45,143 bases of DNA from Syntrophomonadaceae bacterium (GCA_003554535.1 PWGT01000171.1:1-45143), one strand, 5' to 3'. Shown: positions 34,886-43,734, numbered from the stretch's first letter. The notes: a model not told the origin generated them from the letters alone. Made by a program: numbers and translations.

Positions 34886-34913
34886 TAGGAGGAGAATTTT
34901 TATTCTCCTCCTA
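34886..34913 (-). terminator. Hairpin after hcp
   Basis: TAGGAGGAGAA (34886-34896) pairs perfectly with TTCTCCTCCTA (34903-34913), six-base loop. On the minus strand it lies about 75 bases past the hcp stop and is followed by TTTACTAAAA, a modest U-tract. Confidence 0.55.
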
Positions 34914-34989
34914 ATATAAGGTTTAAGGGTAACTATCTAGCATAATGGTTTTAGTTACGGTTTTCGGTCCAGATATTAACAGCATCATC

Positions 34990-36624
34990 TTACAGCATAG
35001 TTTTTAAATCTTCTTCTGCAGTGGTAATACCGCCGATACCAAAATTATCTACCAGGACCTGCGCCACATTTTCCGAAAGGAATCCGGGCAAAGTTGGACC
35101 CAGGTGGATGTTTTTTATGCCTAGATGCAATAATGCCAGTAAAACTAGAACCGCTTTCTGCTCGTACCAGGCAATATTATATACAATGGGCAACTTGTTG
35201 ATATCATCCAGTTCAAACACTTCTTTGAGCTTGAGCGCTACCACCGCCAAGGAGTAAGAATCGTTGCACTGGCCCGCATCCAGAACCCTGGGAATACCTC
35301 CAATGTCGCCCAAGTTTAACTTGTTGTAGCGATACTTGGCACAACCTGCCGTTAAAATAATAGAATCTTCCGGCAACCCTTTTGCAAAGTCAGTATAATA
35401 CTGCCGGGTTTTGTGGCGACCATCGCAACCAGCCATTACTACAAACCTCTTGACCGCACCCGACTTGACAGCATCTACTACTTTGTCAGCCAAACTTAGC
35501 ACCTGTTCATGGGCAAAACCTCCCACTATTTTACCCTGCTCTAACTCTTGGGGAGGAGAACATTTTTTGGCATGTTCAATAATAGAAGTGAAATCTTTTG
35601 CTTTGCCGGAAACTCTGTCCGGAATATGTTTGACACCAGGATGCCCCACCGGACCAGTAGTATAAACACGATCAATATACTCTTCTTTGGGAGGCACCAG
35701 ACAATTAGTAGTTAGCAGAACAGGCCCGTTAAAAGTAGCAAACTCTTCCCTCTGTTTCCACCAGGCATTGCCATAATTCCCTACAAAATGTTCATACTTC
35801 TTGAAATAGGGATAGTAGTGAGCCGGAAGCATTTCCCCGTGAGTGTAGACATCTACGCCACTTCCATCCGTTTGCTCCAATAGCTCTTCCAGATCTTTTA
35901 GGTCATGACCGCTTATGAGGATAGCAGGGTTGTTGCGGACCCCCAGGTTGACCTCGGTCATCTCCGGGCTACCATAGGTAGAAGTATTGGCTTTATCCAG
36001 CAGGGCCATTACTTCTACTCCGTATTTTCCTGTTTCCAAAGCCAAGTTGGTTAAATCGTCCCCCGACAAACTATCATCAAGGGTTGCAGCCAGTCCCCTT
36101 TTCATAAATTTGTTAACATCATCCTGGGTGTATCCTAAAGTCAAGGCATGTTCTGCATAGGCAGCCAACCCCTTTATGCCATAGGTAATCAATTCCCTCA
36201 GAGAGCGGGCATCTTCATTTTCCGTAGCCAATACTCCCACCTGCTGAGCTTTTTGACCAAATTCTTCTTCGGTGCTGCCATTCCAGGTAACAGCATCATG
36301 CAAGTTTTCTCCACTCCAACCTTTTTCTTTGAGCTGCTCTTTTATCTGCTCTCTCAAGCGCAAAGCTTCTTTGATTTTGTCTACAAAATGCTCGCGGGAA
36401 AAATTAACGTTAGTAATGGTATTAAACAAACCTTCCACTATAAATGAATTAACCTCATCCTGCTTTATGCCCCTTTCTTCTGCCTCTAAGCTAACACTGG
36501 AGAGACCTTTGAGCACATAAATTAACATATCCTGCATTTCTGCTACATCTGCGGGCTTACCGCATACACCTTTCTTGGTACACCCCTGGTTTTGGGCTGT
36601 TTCCTGGCACTGAAAACAAAACAT
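34990..36624 (-). CDS. hcp: Hybrid cluster protein (hydroxylamine / NO reductase)
   Basis: A 544-residue protein of the usual Hcp length for class I anaerobe forms. The N-terminal cluster motif is [15 protein letters not shown] followed by KKGVC (Cys3, 6, 15, 21). Hybrid-cluster ligands occur in [22 protein letters not shown] and [19 protein letters not shown] segments further on. Hcp reduces NO or hydroxylamine and protects against nitrosative stress in anaerobes. It is preceded by a ferredoxin remnant and a promoter with a palindromic operator (36881-36929), so it is probably induced by stress. Confidence 0.95.
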   Translation of the reverse strand: MFCFQCQETAQNQGCTKKGVCGKPADVAEMQDMLIYVLKGLSSVSLEAEERGIKQDEVNSFIVEGLFNTITNVNFSREHFVDKIKEALRLREQIKEQLKEKGWSGENLHDAVTWNGSTEEEFGQKAQQVGVLATENEDARSLRELITYGIKGLAAYAEHALTLGYTQDDVNKFMKRGLAATLDDSLSGDDLTNLALETGKYGVEVMALLDKANTSTYGSPEMTEVNLGVRNNPAILISGHDLKDLEELLEQTDGSGVDVYTHGEMLPAHYYPYFKKYEHFVGNYGNAWWKQREEFATFNGPVLLTTNCLVPPKEEYIDRVYTTGPVGHPGVKHIPDRVSGKAKDFTSIIEHAKKCSPPQELEQGKIVGGFAHEQVLSLADKVVDAVKSGAVKRFVVMAGCDGRHKTRQYYTDFAKGLPEDSIILTAGCAKYRYNKLNLGDIGGIPRVLDAGQCNDSYSLAVVALKLKEVFELDDINKLPIVYNIAWYEQKAVLVLLALLHLGIKNIHLGPTLPGFLSENVAQVLVDNFGIGGITTAEEDLKTML

Positions 36625-36684
36625 TTTATCAAACTCCTTTCCAATTAATTTGCGTTTTTTTACTTAACAACCTTTTTAAAATCT

Positions 36685-36813
36685 TTAATCGCTAATCTCG
36701 ATAGCCTCAGAAGGACAATCCTCCGCAGCTTCTTGGCATGCCTCTTGATATTCTTCAGGAATAGGATCTAGCTTGACTTCAGCTTTATCACCTCCAATTT
36801 GAAAAACTTCCGG
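36685..36813 (-). pseudogene. C-terminal remnant of a [4Fe-4S] ferredoxin gene
   Basis: Minus-strand codons give 42 residues that begin PEVFQIGGDKAEVKLD and end CPSEAIEISD, the C-terminal two-thirds of a single-cluster ferredoxin, including its last cysteine and the CQEAAED helix. The cluster-binding CxxCxxCxxxCP segment upstream is not present; the codon before the Pro is TAA and the preceding frame reads ICEVV, which looks like a damaged CEVC motif. No start codon is available. The gene lies 60 bases before hcp, where an electron donor would be expected. A small deletion has probably inactivated it. Confidence 0.75.
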
Positions 36814-36880
36814 TTAAACAACCTCGCAAATAAGAATTTCAATTTCATAGCTTCCGAAAAATCAATCATAATGATAATAT

Positions 36881-36929
36881 TTACTAACCATGTTAGTAAT
36901 ATATTATACTGCTATTTTTCATTTGTCAA
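36881..36929 (-). promoter_or_regulatory. Promoter with palindromic operator upstream of ferredoxin remnant and hcp
   Basis: On the minus strand, perfect TTGACA (36924-36929) and TATAAT (36903-36908) hexamers lie 15 bases apart (the TAATAT that overlaps the -10 would give 17). Immediately downstream, TTACTAAC-CAT-GTTAGTAA (36881-36899) is an 8-bp perfect inverted repeat, placed to block transcription when bound. The repressor family is not identifiable; HcpR-, Rrf2- and MarR-like regulators are all possible. Confidence 0.7.
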
Positions 36930-36972
36930 TAGCAAAATTTTATATTTTTGTAATTATTCTTTTGTATTGTTA

Positions 36973-37025
36973 CCTAAAGTGACCTAAAAGTGACCATTGA
37001 CAGACTATTCTCTTAAATGGATAAT
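36973..37025 (+). promoter_or_regulatory. Strong promoter of the ferredoxin:thioredoxin reductase gene with upstream direct repeats
   Basis: TTGACA (36997-37002), a 17-base spacer and GATAAT (37020-37025). Just before the -35, CCTAAAGTGA and CCTAAAAGTGA form two direct repeats (about 36973-36995) about one helical turn apart, a typical activator site. The gene starts 113 bases after the -10. Confidence 0.65.
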
Positions 37026-37137
37026 TTATTGCAAATATGAGGAAAGAGGTACCCAAGTAAAAGTTTACTACTATTATATTTTTATATACTCAAAAACTTA
37101 AAGAGCTAGAAGAGTATTGGGAGGAGTTGAAAACTAG

Positions 37138-37536
37138 ATGAAAAGTAAAATTTTCTGTCCCGTCTGCCAAGTAAGTTTTGTTCATAAAGAGGAAATAGCT
37201 AAAAATAAAATAGTTACTTGTCTTGTTTGCGGCGCAATCCTGGAAATCACTGAAACCACCCCCGAAATAAGCGCTAGCCGACCGGTTATGGAACCGGAAA
37301 ATGAAATACGAGAGCGTGTGGATAATTTTGCCAAACTCAGAGGTTATACGTTTAGCGCAGAAAAGGAAGAACTTATCCAGGGATTGCTGGAAAAACACGA
37401 ACGATTTGGAGATTTTTACTGCCCCTGCCGCTTTGATAATATCCCGGAGAATGTTTGCCCTTGCCTGGAAACCCGTAAGAATCACGTAAAAAAAGAAGGT
37501 AAATGTTTGTGAGGGCTTTATTATTTAAAAGAGTAA
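37138..37536 (+). CDS. Ferredoxin:thioredoxin reductase catalytic subunit with C-terminal selenocysteine (UGA at 37510-37512)
   Basis: Residues 1-35 form a small zinc-ribbon-like part (CPVC 7-10, CLVC 28-31). Residues about 52-132 are the catalytic domain of ferredoxin:thioredoxin reductase, with YCPCR (95-97) and VCPC (107-109). The family ends in G-x-C-x-C-x-L-F/Y: here the sequence reads GKCL, then UGA, then GLYYLKE and a TAA at 37534-37536. The UGA thus falls exactly on the last cysteine, one of the two that form the catalytic disulfide in the cyanobacterial enzyme; its partner would be Cys97. Stopping at UGA would remove this residue. A SECIS-like hairpin begins 16 nt later. The enzyme would reduce thioredoxin-like partners with ferredoxin electrons. 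The start is ATG after GGGAGGAG. Confidence 0.82.
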
Positions 37537-37546
37537 GTTTACTCTT
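37529..37546 (+). promoter_or_regulatory. Candidate bacterial SECIS element of the ferredoxin:thioredoxin reductase
   Basis: AAGAGTA (37529-37535) pairs perfectly with TACTCTT (37540-37546) around the tetraloop AGTT (37536-37539). The loop starts 23 nt after the UGA and has G then U at positions 2-3, as in the cytochrome element at 1853-1869 (loop AGTTG). The normal stop TAA lies in the hairpin's 5' side. No U-run follows, so terminator function is unlikely. Confidence 0.62.
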
Positions 37547-37748
37547 CAATTAAGGCACCTATTTGATAATCTTTTTCTTGCTTCAGAAAACATTCATCTA
37601 TCTCAGATATAAATCTCTACAGGGTACAATATAATAGACTAATGTTGTTTTATGTAGAATATTGTTAAATTTATAGACAGGTGGAAGGAAATCATTAGTA
37701 TTATATAGAATATTTATAATAATCATACATATAAATAAAACCTAAGAA

Positions 37749-40700
37749 ATGATGGTGATGAGTTTGAAAACCTTAACTAACAGTTTGCAAGTCTTCGACA
37801 TCCAGAGGACTTGCGTGCATGATGGTCCTGGAATTCGGACCACTATTTTTTTTCAAGGATGCAATTTGAGGTGTTTGTGGTGTCAAAATCCAGAAGGGCT
37901 AGCGTTTAGAGGGCAAGCCACTTCTCAAAACAACTACTCAATAGAAGACATTATGGATGTAGTCTTGCGAGATAAAAAATATTATTTTTCCTCCAACGGT
38001 GGAGTAACTCTTAGCGGCGGAGAACCTTTTCTTCAGGAGCCTGAAAACCTTCTCAGTCTCCTGAAAATGTTAAAACAGGAAAATATCAAAGTTGCTGTAG
38101 AGTCATCATTTCACGCTCCCTGGGAGGTTATCAACGAAGCCGCCCCCTACATCGATCTCTTTCTTGTAGACTTAAAGGTGGTAGGCAATGAGGAACTACA
38201 TGTGCAATACACCAAACGAGAACCAACCTTGATCCACGAAAATATAAGGAAGCTGCTAGATTTGGAAGCTGAAGTCCAATTCCGGATGGTAATGATACCC
38301 GGATATACTGATGGAGAAGATAATATCAGCGCTACTTCAGAATTTCTAAAATCAATGGGGTATAACTCCATTGAATTACTCAAATACCACAATTTATACG
38401 AAGATAAAGCCGAACGTCTCGGCTTGGAATATGAACCCCTAAACATTACTATGGAAAAAAGCCAGGCCTCGCTGGAGGAAGGGATAAAATTATTCCCAAA
38501 ATACGGTATCAAGGCTGAAAGCACATACCTGGACTCTCCTCCTTCCCCAGCCGAATTTACCGAACGCGTAAAAGAAATCCACAAAACTATCAAGAATACC
38601 AAGCCTGCCGTTTGTATTGAAGATGCCAGGCTACGCACAGAGTATTACAAAAATTATGGTTTTAAAAAACCATATAAAGAGGGGGAATTTGCCAAGCCGG
38701 GGTCAATTCACAGAGCAGAATGCCTTGCCTACGTATTAAAGAACAAAGAAACTAAAATTTATCCCCGGGAATTGCTCGTGGGCAACTTTACTTCCAGCAG
38801 GGTAGGCGGAAGGACATGGCCGGAGTATATATCCGCTGGCAGCGCAATGCAATTAATTAAAGCAAACAACAGAAAACCAGTGGCATTTCAGAGTTCCCTC
38901 AAAGACAACTTTACTTTCCTCACTGAAGTTGCACCTTACTGGATCCACCACAGCCAGGTCAGCAAATTGTGGCCGGATCTGGCCCAGTTGGGTTTGCTGG
39001 CAGCCCGGACTACGGAATGGAATATAGGCATGAACTTTAATATTTTGGCCATCGGCCACTATATTGTGAACTTCGAACGCATTTTGAGTTTGGGAACTTC
39101 TGGAATGATAGAAGAAATCGAAGAAAAGAAAAAAGAGATGCCCGAAAGCACTCACAACTTTTATAACGGCGCAATTATTGCCCTGGAAGGTTTGGAACAG
39201 TTTGGCCAAAAATATGCCGAGCATTTGTGGGCTTTATGCACGGAAGAAAGCGATTCTCAGCGGCGCCAAGAACTGGAAGAGTTAGCCGAAATATGCGAAC
39301 ATGTTCCTCGCTATCCAGCCCGCACCTTTCATGAAGCCTTGCAAAGCATGCTATTTTTACAAATAGCCCTTTGCCTGGAATCTTATGAAAATGCCATATC
39401 TTTTGGACGTCTTGATCAAATCCTATATCCTTATTATAAAGAAGATATTCAAGAGGAAAGGATCACCTATGAAAAAGCCAAAGAACTTCTCAGCTTATTC
39501 ATTCTCAAAATGGATGAACTAGTTTTAGTCAACAACGGGGACAACTTCCCGGAGATGTTCCGGCTTTTTGAAACTATTTCCACTGACCAGGCTTATACTT
39601 TTGGCGGAGTAGACCAAAACGGCGCAGATGCCACCAATGATATCACCTATATGCTTATCGATATATGCGAACTTCAGCCCCGGGCAGCCGACCCGGCAGC
39701 CCGCATCCATGAAGATAGCCCTAACGAATATTTGGAAAGACTTGCTGAAGTTTATCTCAGCGGATGTCCTCTTCCCCAAGTATTTAGCGATAAAGTATAT
39801 ATAGACTCTCTTTTAAAACACTATCCAACCACCCTGGAGGATGCCAGAAACTATTCCATTGTGGGATGTGTGGAACCATTAGCATCCGATGATCACTTCG
39901 GCAACACCGACTGCGCCAACATGAACCTGGCCATGCCCTTTCTGCAAGCTCTTAAAGGCCAGACCCATGACTTATGGGATTTTGAGCGCACAGACTCCAG
40001 GATAAAGCTGGCCACCAATTTTGCCCATCATATTTCCAGGGAAAGGGCCAGCATTAACCGCCTGGTCAATCGGGGCTCCACCAAGCTCCGTGAGAGGCGC
40101 AACCTTCAAAAAGGGGTTTATAATTATCAACCTCCTTCCAGCATGGAAGATTTGGTTGAACGTTTTCAAAAACGCTTGAACCAGTTGGCAAAATCGATTC
40201 TAGCCGATCATAAAAAAATGGAAGAATCCCACCGGGAAAATTTCCCCACACCTTTAAGCTCTTCACTTTACCGGGGGTGCATTGAAAGCGGCAAAGATAT
40301 TCTTGAAGGAGGAACCACCATCAACAGCAGCGGCATTCAGGCCATAGCTGTTACCGATGTGGCAGATTCCCTACACGCCATTGAAGAAGTTGTTTTTAAG
40401 AATAATCTTTACTCCATAAATGATGTTATTAAGGCCATAGATAATAACTTCGAAGGTGAAGAAAACCAGGAGATAAGAGAAGCTTTGCTGAAAGTTCCCA
40501 AGTTCGGAGATGATCACTCCAGCAGAGCCACCCAATGGGTAAACAAAGTTATGGAAATTTACAATAACGCCCTGGATTCAGCGGGAAGTGATCCGCGCAA
40601 CGGTCGCTACTCAGCTGGCTATTACGCGTTAAACCTGGCCAATATGTTCGGCCAAAATACACCGGCTCTGCCTTCAGGAAGGTTAGAAGGCGTTCCCTTT

Positions 40701-41069
40701 GCCAACAGCATCACTCCCCACTACGGAAAAGAGCAGTCAGACTTGTTATCGGCGCTCAATTCCATTGCCGGTATCGATTTTGCCGAACATGCCGAAAACG
40801 GCACCACGGCAACCCTTACTATCGATTCTTCCCTATTTCCGGGAGAAGAAGGCAAGAAAAACCTGGTAAGCATATTCAAAACATTTCTTACCAGTGGAGG
40901 GATGCAACTGCAGCCCAATGTGGTGAATAGGGAAATGCTGCTAGATGCCTATGAAAACCCGGAAAAATACCCGGATCTTCTGGTCCGGATAGCCGGTTAT
41001 TGCGAATACTTTAACAATCTCTCCGATGATATGAAATGGCACGTAATTAACAGAACCCAATACTCTTAA
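37749..41069 (+). CDS. Fusion of a glycyl-radical activase (radical SAM) with a glycyl-radical enzyme
   Basis: One 1106-residue frame. Residues about 12-255 are a PflA-type activating enzyme: the radical-SAM motif CNLRCLWC (Cys38, 42, 45), GGVTLSGGEPFLQ and DLFLVDLK; it lacks the extra ferredoxin domain of most non-PFL activases. After a short linker (about 265-275) residues 280-1106 are a complete glycyl-radical enzyme: NTKPAVCIEDARLRTE, the thiyl site VGCVEP (Cys707) and the radical loop RIAGYCEYF (Gly1083). These two partners are normally separate proteins. The substrate is not predictable; GCVEP occurs in choline TMA-lyase, glycerol dehydratase and related dehydratase/lyase groups. The start could also be ATG 37758. 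It is convergent with tupC, 11 bases apart. Confidence 0.88.
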   Translation: MMVMSLKTLTNSLQVFDIQRTCVHDGPGIRTTIFFQGCNLRCLWCQNPEGLAFRGQATSQNNYSIEDIMDVVLRDKKYYFSSNGGVTLSGGEPFLQEPENLLSLLKMLKQENIKVAVESSFHAPWEVINEAAPYIDLFLVDLKVVGNEELHVQYTKREPTLIHENIRKLLDLEAEVQFRMVMIPGYTDGEDNISATSEFLKSMGYNSIELLKYHNLYEDKAERLGLEYEPLNITMEKSQASLEEGIKLFPKYGIKAESTYLDSPPSPAEFTERVKEIHKTIKNTKPAVCIEDARLRTEYYKNYGFKKPYKEGEFAKPGSIHRAECLAYVLKNKETKIYPRELLVGNFTSSRVGGRTWPEYISAGSAMQLIKANNRKPVAFQSSLKDNFTFLTEVAPYWIHHSQVSKLWPDLAQLGLLAARTTEWNIGMNFNILAIGHYIVNFERILSLGTSGMIEEIEEKKKEMPESTHNFYNGAIIALEGLEQFGQKYAEHLWALCTEESDSQRRQELEELAEICEHVPRYPARTFHEALQSMLFLQIALCLESYENAISFGRLDQILYPYYKEDIQEERITYEKAKELLSLFILKMDELVLVNNGDNFPEMFRLFETISTDQAYTFGGVDQNGADATNDITYMLIDICELQPRAADPAARIHEDSPNEYLERLAEVYLSGCPLPQVFSDKVYIDSLLKHYPTTLEDARNYSIVGCVEPLASDDHFGNTDCANMNLAMPFLQALKGQTHDLWDFERTDSRIKLATNFAHHISRERASINRLVNRGSTKLRERRNLQKGVYNYQPPSSMEDLVERFQKRLNQLAKSILADHKKMEESHRENFPTPLSSSLYRGCIESGKDILEGGTTINSSGIQAIAVTDVADSLHAIEEVVFKNNLYSINDVIKAIDNNFEGEENQEIREALLKVPKFGDDHSSRATQWVNKVMEIYNNALDSAGSDPRNGRYSAGYYALNLANMFGQNTPALPSGRLEGVPFANSITPHYGKEQSDLLSALNSIAGIDFAEHAENGTTATLTIDSSLFPGEEGKKNLVSIFKTFLTSGGMQLQPNVVNREMLLDAYENPEKYPDLLVRIAGYCEYFNNLSDDMKWHVINRTQYS

Positions 41070-41080
41070 AAAACGAAGCC

Positions 41081-41821
41081 TTAGTAAAACATTTCTCCGG
41101 AAAGAAAGGCTTTGGTTTTGGGATGTTCCGGCTGATTAAAGAAGATTTCATTCTTGTTAACTTCAAGAATGTCACCATCCTCCATCAGGCAGATGCGGTG
41201 CCCCACGCGTTTAGCTTGAAAATGATTATGAGTAATCCAAACCACGGTGGGGTTCCATTCGGAACTGTATTTGGTGACCATGCTTTCTATTATCTTAATA
41301 TTTTGGGGATCCAGGTTGGCTGTAGGCTCATCCAGCAGGATCACCTTGGGCTTAAACACTAACGCCCGGGCCAACGCTACCCTTTGTGCTTCACCCCCCG
41401 AAAGGGTTCTGCTTTTTTGCTTGAGCAAATTATCTATTCCCAACTCTTTTACCAATTCCAGGATACGCTCCTTATCTATTGGAGCGTTCCGAATTTTTAA
41501 AGGATAAACTATGTTGTTCCAAACATTGTCCTTCAGCAAAGCAGGTCTTTGAAACACCGTGGTTATCTCCCTCATAATATCAAGAGAGGGTTGATAATTA
41601 CCGGGAATAAATTTTTGGCCGCGATAAAATACTTTTCCCTCTTCAGGTTCTTCTAAAAAATTTAACAACCTAAGAAGAGTAGTTTTTCCGGCACCGCTTG
41701 GCCCCAACAAACAAAATATTTCCCCTTCATAAAGACTAAGCTTGTCAATCCTTAATGAAAATCCGGGATAGCTTTTGCGCAAATTTTCTATATGGAAACT
41801 TATTTCTGGTCTCATATACAA
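41081..41821 (-). CDS. tupC: Tungstate ABC transporter, ATP-binding protein
   Basis: A 246-residue ABC ATPase: Walker A GPSGAGKTT, Q-loop FQRPALL, signature LSGGEAQRVALARAL, Walker B VILLDEPTANLD and the switch histidine in VWITHNH. Its place after tupB and tupA gives the substrate. It drives uptake of tungstate on the cytoplasmic face. The gap to tupB is 72 bases. It ends 11 bases from the convergent glycyl-radical gene. Confidence 0.92.
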   Translation of the reverse strand: MYMRPEISFHIENLRKSYPGFSLRIDKLSLYEGEIFCLLGPSGAGKTTLLRLLNFLEEPEEGKVFYRGQKFIPGNYQPSLDIMREITTVFQRPALLKDNVWNNIVYPLKIRNAPIDKERILELVKELGIDNLLKQKSRTLSGGEAQRVALARALVFKPKVILLDEPTANLDPQNIKIIESMVTKYSSEWNPTVVWITHNHFQAKRVGHRICLMEDGDILEVNKNEIFFNQPEHPKTKAFLSGEMFY

Positions 41822-41893
41822 TCTTTCCTTACTATTCTAAAATTTTGTGTGGTTATCCTATTACTTGTCCAACTGCGAAGAATGATTTCAATT

Positions 41894-42592
41894 TTACCCA
41901 TTATCTTCGAACAAGTGCTTCTTTTGTAAGTATATCATGGAAAGATTGGCAAGAAAGGCAATGGCCAAGAGGATAATACCAAAAGCTATAGCCACTCCAA
42001 AGTTCCCTTTTCTCGTTTCTAGAACTATAGCCGTGGTAAGGACCCTGGTTTTGCCCTCTATATTTCCGCCAACCAGCATCACTGCTCCCACTTCGGAAAT
42101 AACTCCGCCAAAGCCCGCGATTATAGCCACCAGAACTCCCACCCGGGCCTCCTTGATAGCAGCCCATGCCGCCTGGAATTTAGTAGCACCCAGAGCCATT
42201 AGCTGGCTCAAAAGATTACGATCTACCTGCATAACAGCCGCCATGGTAAACCCTGCAATCAAAGGGAACGCAATAATTGTCTGAGCAGTGATGATGGCTT
42301 CCACATTATACAGCCACCCCAAATGGCCCATAGGGCCCACCGAAGAAAATATGATAAATACAAACAAGCCCACAACTACCGGAGGAAATCCCATTCCTGT
42401 GTACAATAAAGCTGTAACCACAGGTTTTCCCCGGAAATTATTTAACCCTAGGATGGTCCCCAACGGGATGCCGATCAAGGTGCTAAAAAGCAGAGCCAAC
42501 CCGGCAACCCGTAGAGAGACACCTATAATGTTATAAACATACGGGTCAAATTCTAATAATAGTCTCAGTGATTCCCTTATTCCTTCTTCCAT
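41894..42592 (-). CDS. tupB: Tungstate ABC transporter, permease
   Basis: A 232-residue permease with about five to six membrane segments. The ATPase-contact loop is LSQLMALGATKFQAAWAAIKEA (about 128-149), holding the EAA-like pattern, and the following GFGGVISEVGAVMLVGGNI segment is characteristic of TupB-type permeases. It lies 58 bases after the full-length end of tupA. Confidence 0.92.
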   Translation of the reverse strand: MEEGIRESLRLLLEFDPYVYNIIGVSLRVAGLALLFSTLIGIPLGTILGLNNFRGKPVVTALLYTGMGFPPVVVGLFVFIIFSSVGPMGHLGWLYNVEAIITAQTIIAFPLIAGFTMAAVMQVDRNLLSQLMALGATKFQAAWAAIKEARVGVLVAIIAGFGGVISEVGAVMLVGGNIEGKTRVLTTAIVLETRKGNFGVAIAFGIILLAIAFLANLSMIYLQKKHLFEDNG

Positions 42593-42650
42593 TAGTTCTT
42601 CTCCTATGCCCGTTTATTTACACATTAAAAAACAACTCTTCTCCAAACTA

Positions 42651-43529
42651 TTAAGCGTCAGGGAAAAATAAAGGCTCTCCATATTCATCGATACCAAACT
42701 CGCCTATTTTCTCCTGAGTTTCTTCGGAAGTGAAGAAATCTACCATAAGCTGAGCTTCTTAATGATTGACGTGGGGATGCTCGTCCGGGTTCACAGGTAT
42801 GATGCCATAAGGATTAGCCAACTCCTCGTCCTCTTCAAAAACAATTTCCAGGTTAGGCAACTCATCTTCCATGGAAAGGTAGGTGCCCCGATCTGCCAAA
42901 GCATAGCCCTGTCTTTCATTAGTAGCAACCAGTGTATCTCCCATGCCTTGCCCCATGGAATCATACCATTCTTTTTCAGTGACCTGGTCATAGCCAGCAA
43001 GTTCCCACAAGTTCATTTCTTTGGTATGGGTGCCAGAATCGTCACCACGGGATAAAAACGGAACATCCTCTGCAGAAGTATGCTCCACAATGTTATTTAG
43101 AGCTTCATTGATGTCGGCACTGTCATATACGTCGCCGGGATCTCCTTCCGGTCCCACTATTACAAAATCGTTATACATTACATCATAACGCTCTGTCCCA
43201 TAGCCATCTTCAACAAACTGTTCTTCCAATTCCCGGGCATGCACTAAAATTATATCGCAGTCTCCTCTTTCTCCAGTTTCTATAGCCTGACCAGTTCCCA
43301 CCGAAATAATATCTACTTCAATATTATGTTCCTCTTCAAAATCCGGGATAATCTCATGCAATAATCCTGAATCATAAGTACTGGTAGTAGTTGCCAAAGT
43401 CATTTCAGTTACTTCTTCCTCTGCATCTGGTTCCGGCTCTGGTTCCGCCTCTGGATCCGCTTCGCAACCTACTAATCCCATAATAATAATTGCCATTGCC
43501 AAAGTCATAGCAAAAAAAATTCTTTTCAA
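42651..43529 (-). CDS. tupA: Tungstate-binding lipoprotein with an in-frame ochre codon (possible pseudogene)
   Basis: A substrate-binding protein of the TupA family. It has a TTG start (43527-43529) after GGGGGAAG, a lipoprotein signal ending MGLVGC, an acidic linker of repeated Pro-Glu, then the ligand loop TTTSTYDSGLL, the GTGQAIETGERGD segment, SRGDDSGTHTKE and NPDEHPHVNH. At that point a TAA (42759-42761) interrupts the frame after 256 residues. The same frame continues with 35 more sense codons that finish the family's C-terminus (EAQLMVDFFTSEETQEKIGE ... GEPLFFPDA) and ends at TAA 42651-42653. A single G-to-T or C-to-T change (GAA or CAA to TAA) would explain it. Truncation removes the last helix of domain 1 and may abolish function. 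Confidence 0.85.
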
Positions 43530-43734
43530 TTTTCTTCCCCCTTTTTTGGAATTAATTTTTACTCATTACCAAGTTACCCTCTCTTCTTGTACATCTCCAT
43601 ACCTTAACTACTGTCCTCGTGATTAATAGTTTTTAAGTTCCAACCTACTAATTTTTTTAATTTTTCACCCCCTATTATCTCTTTGCTTCTGGGCTTTTTC
43701 CGAATAATTACCCCACAACATCAAAACAAAAACA

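Noticed and set aside
36760..36870. Small reading frame starting at an ATG near 36868 (minus strand)
   Set aside because: No ribosome site, 36 codons of low-complexity basic sequence, and it overlaps the ferredoxin remnant in another frame.
36881..36899. Fur/PerR box
   Set aside because: The TTACTAAC-N3-GTTAGTAA palindrome does not match the Fur/PerR 7-1-7 pattern.
42759..42761. Selenocysteine or pyrrolysine codon in tupA
   Set aside because: The codon is TAA, which is neither; nonsense mutation or error is simpler.
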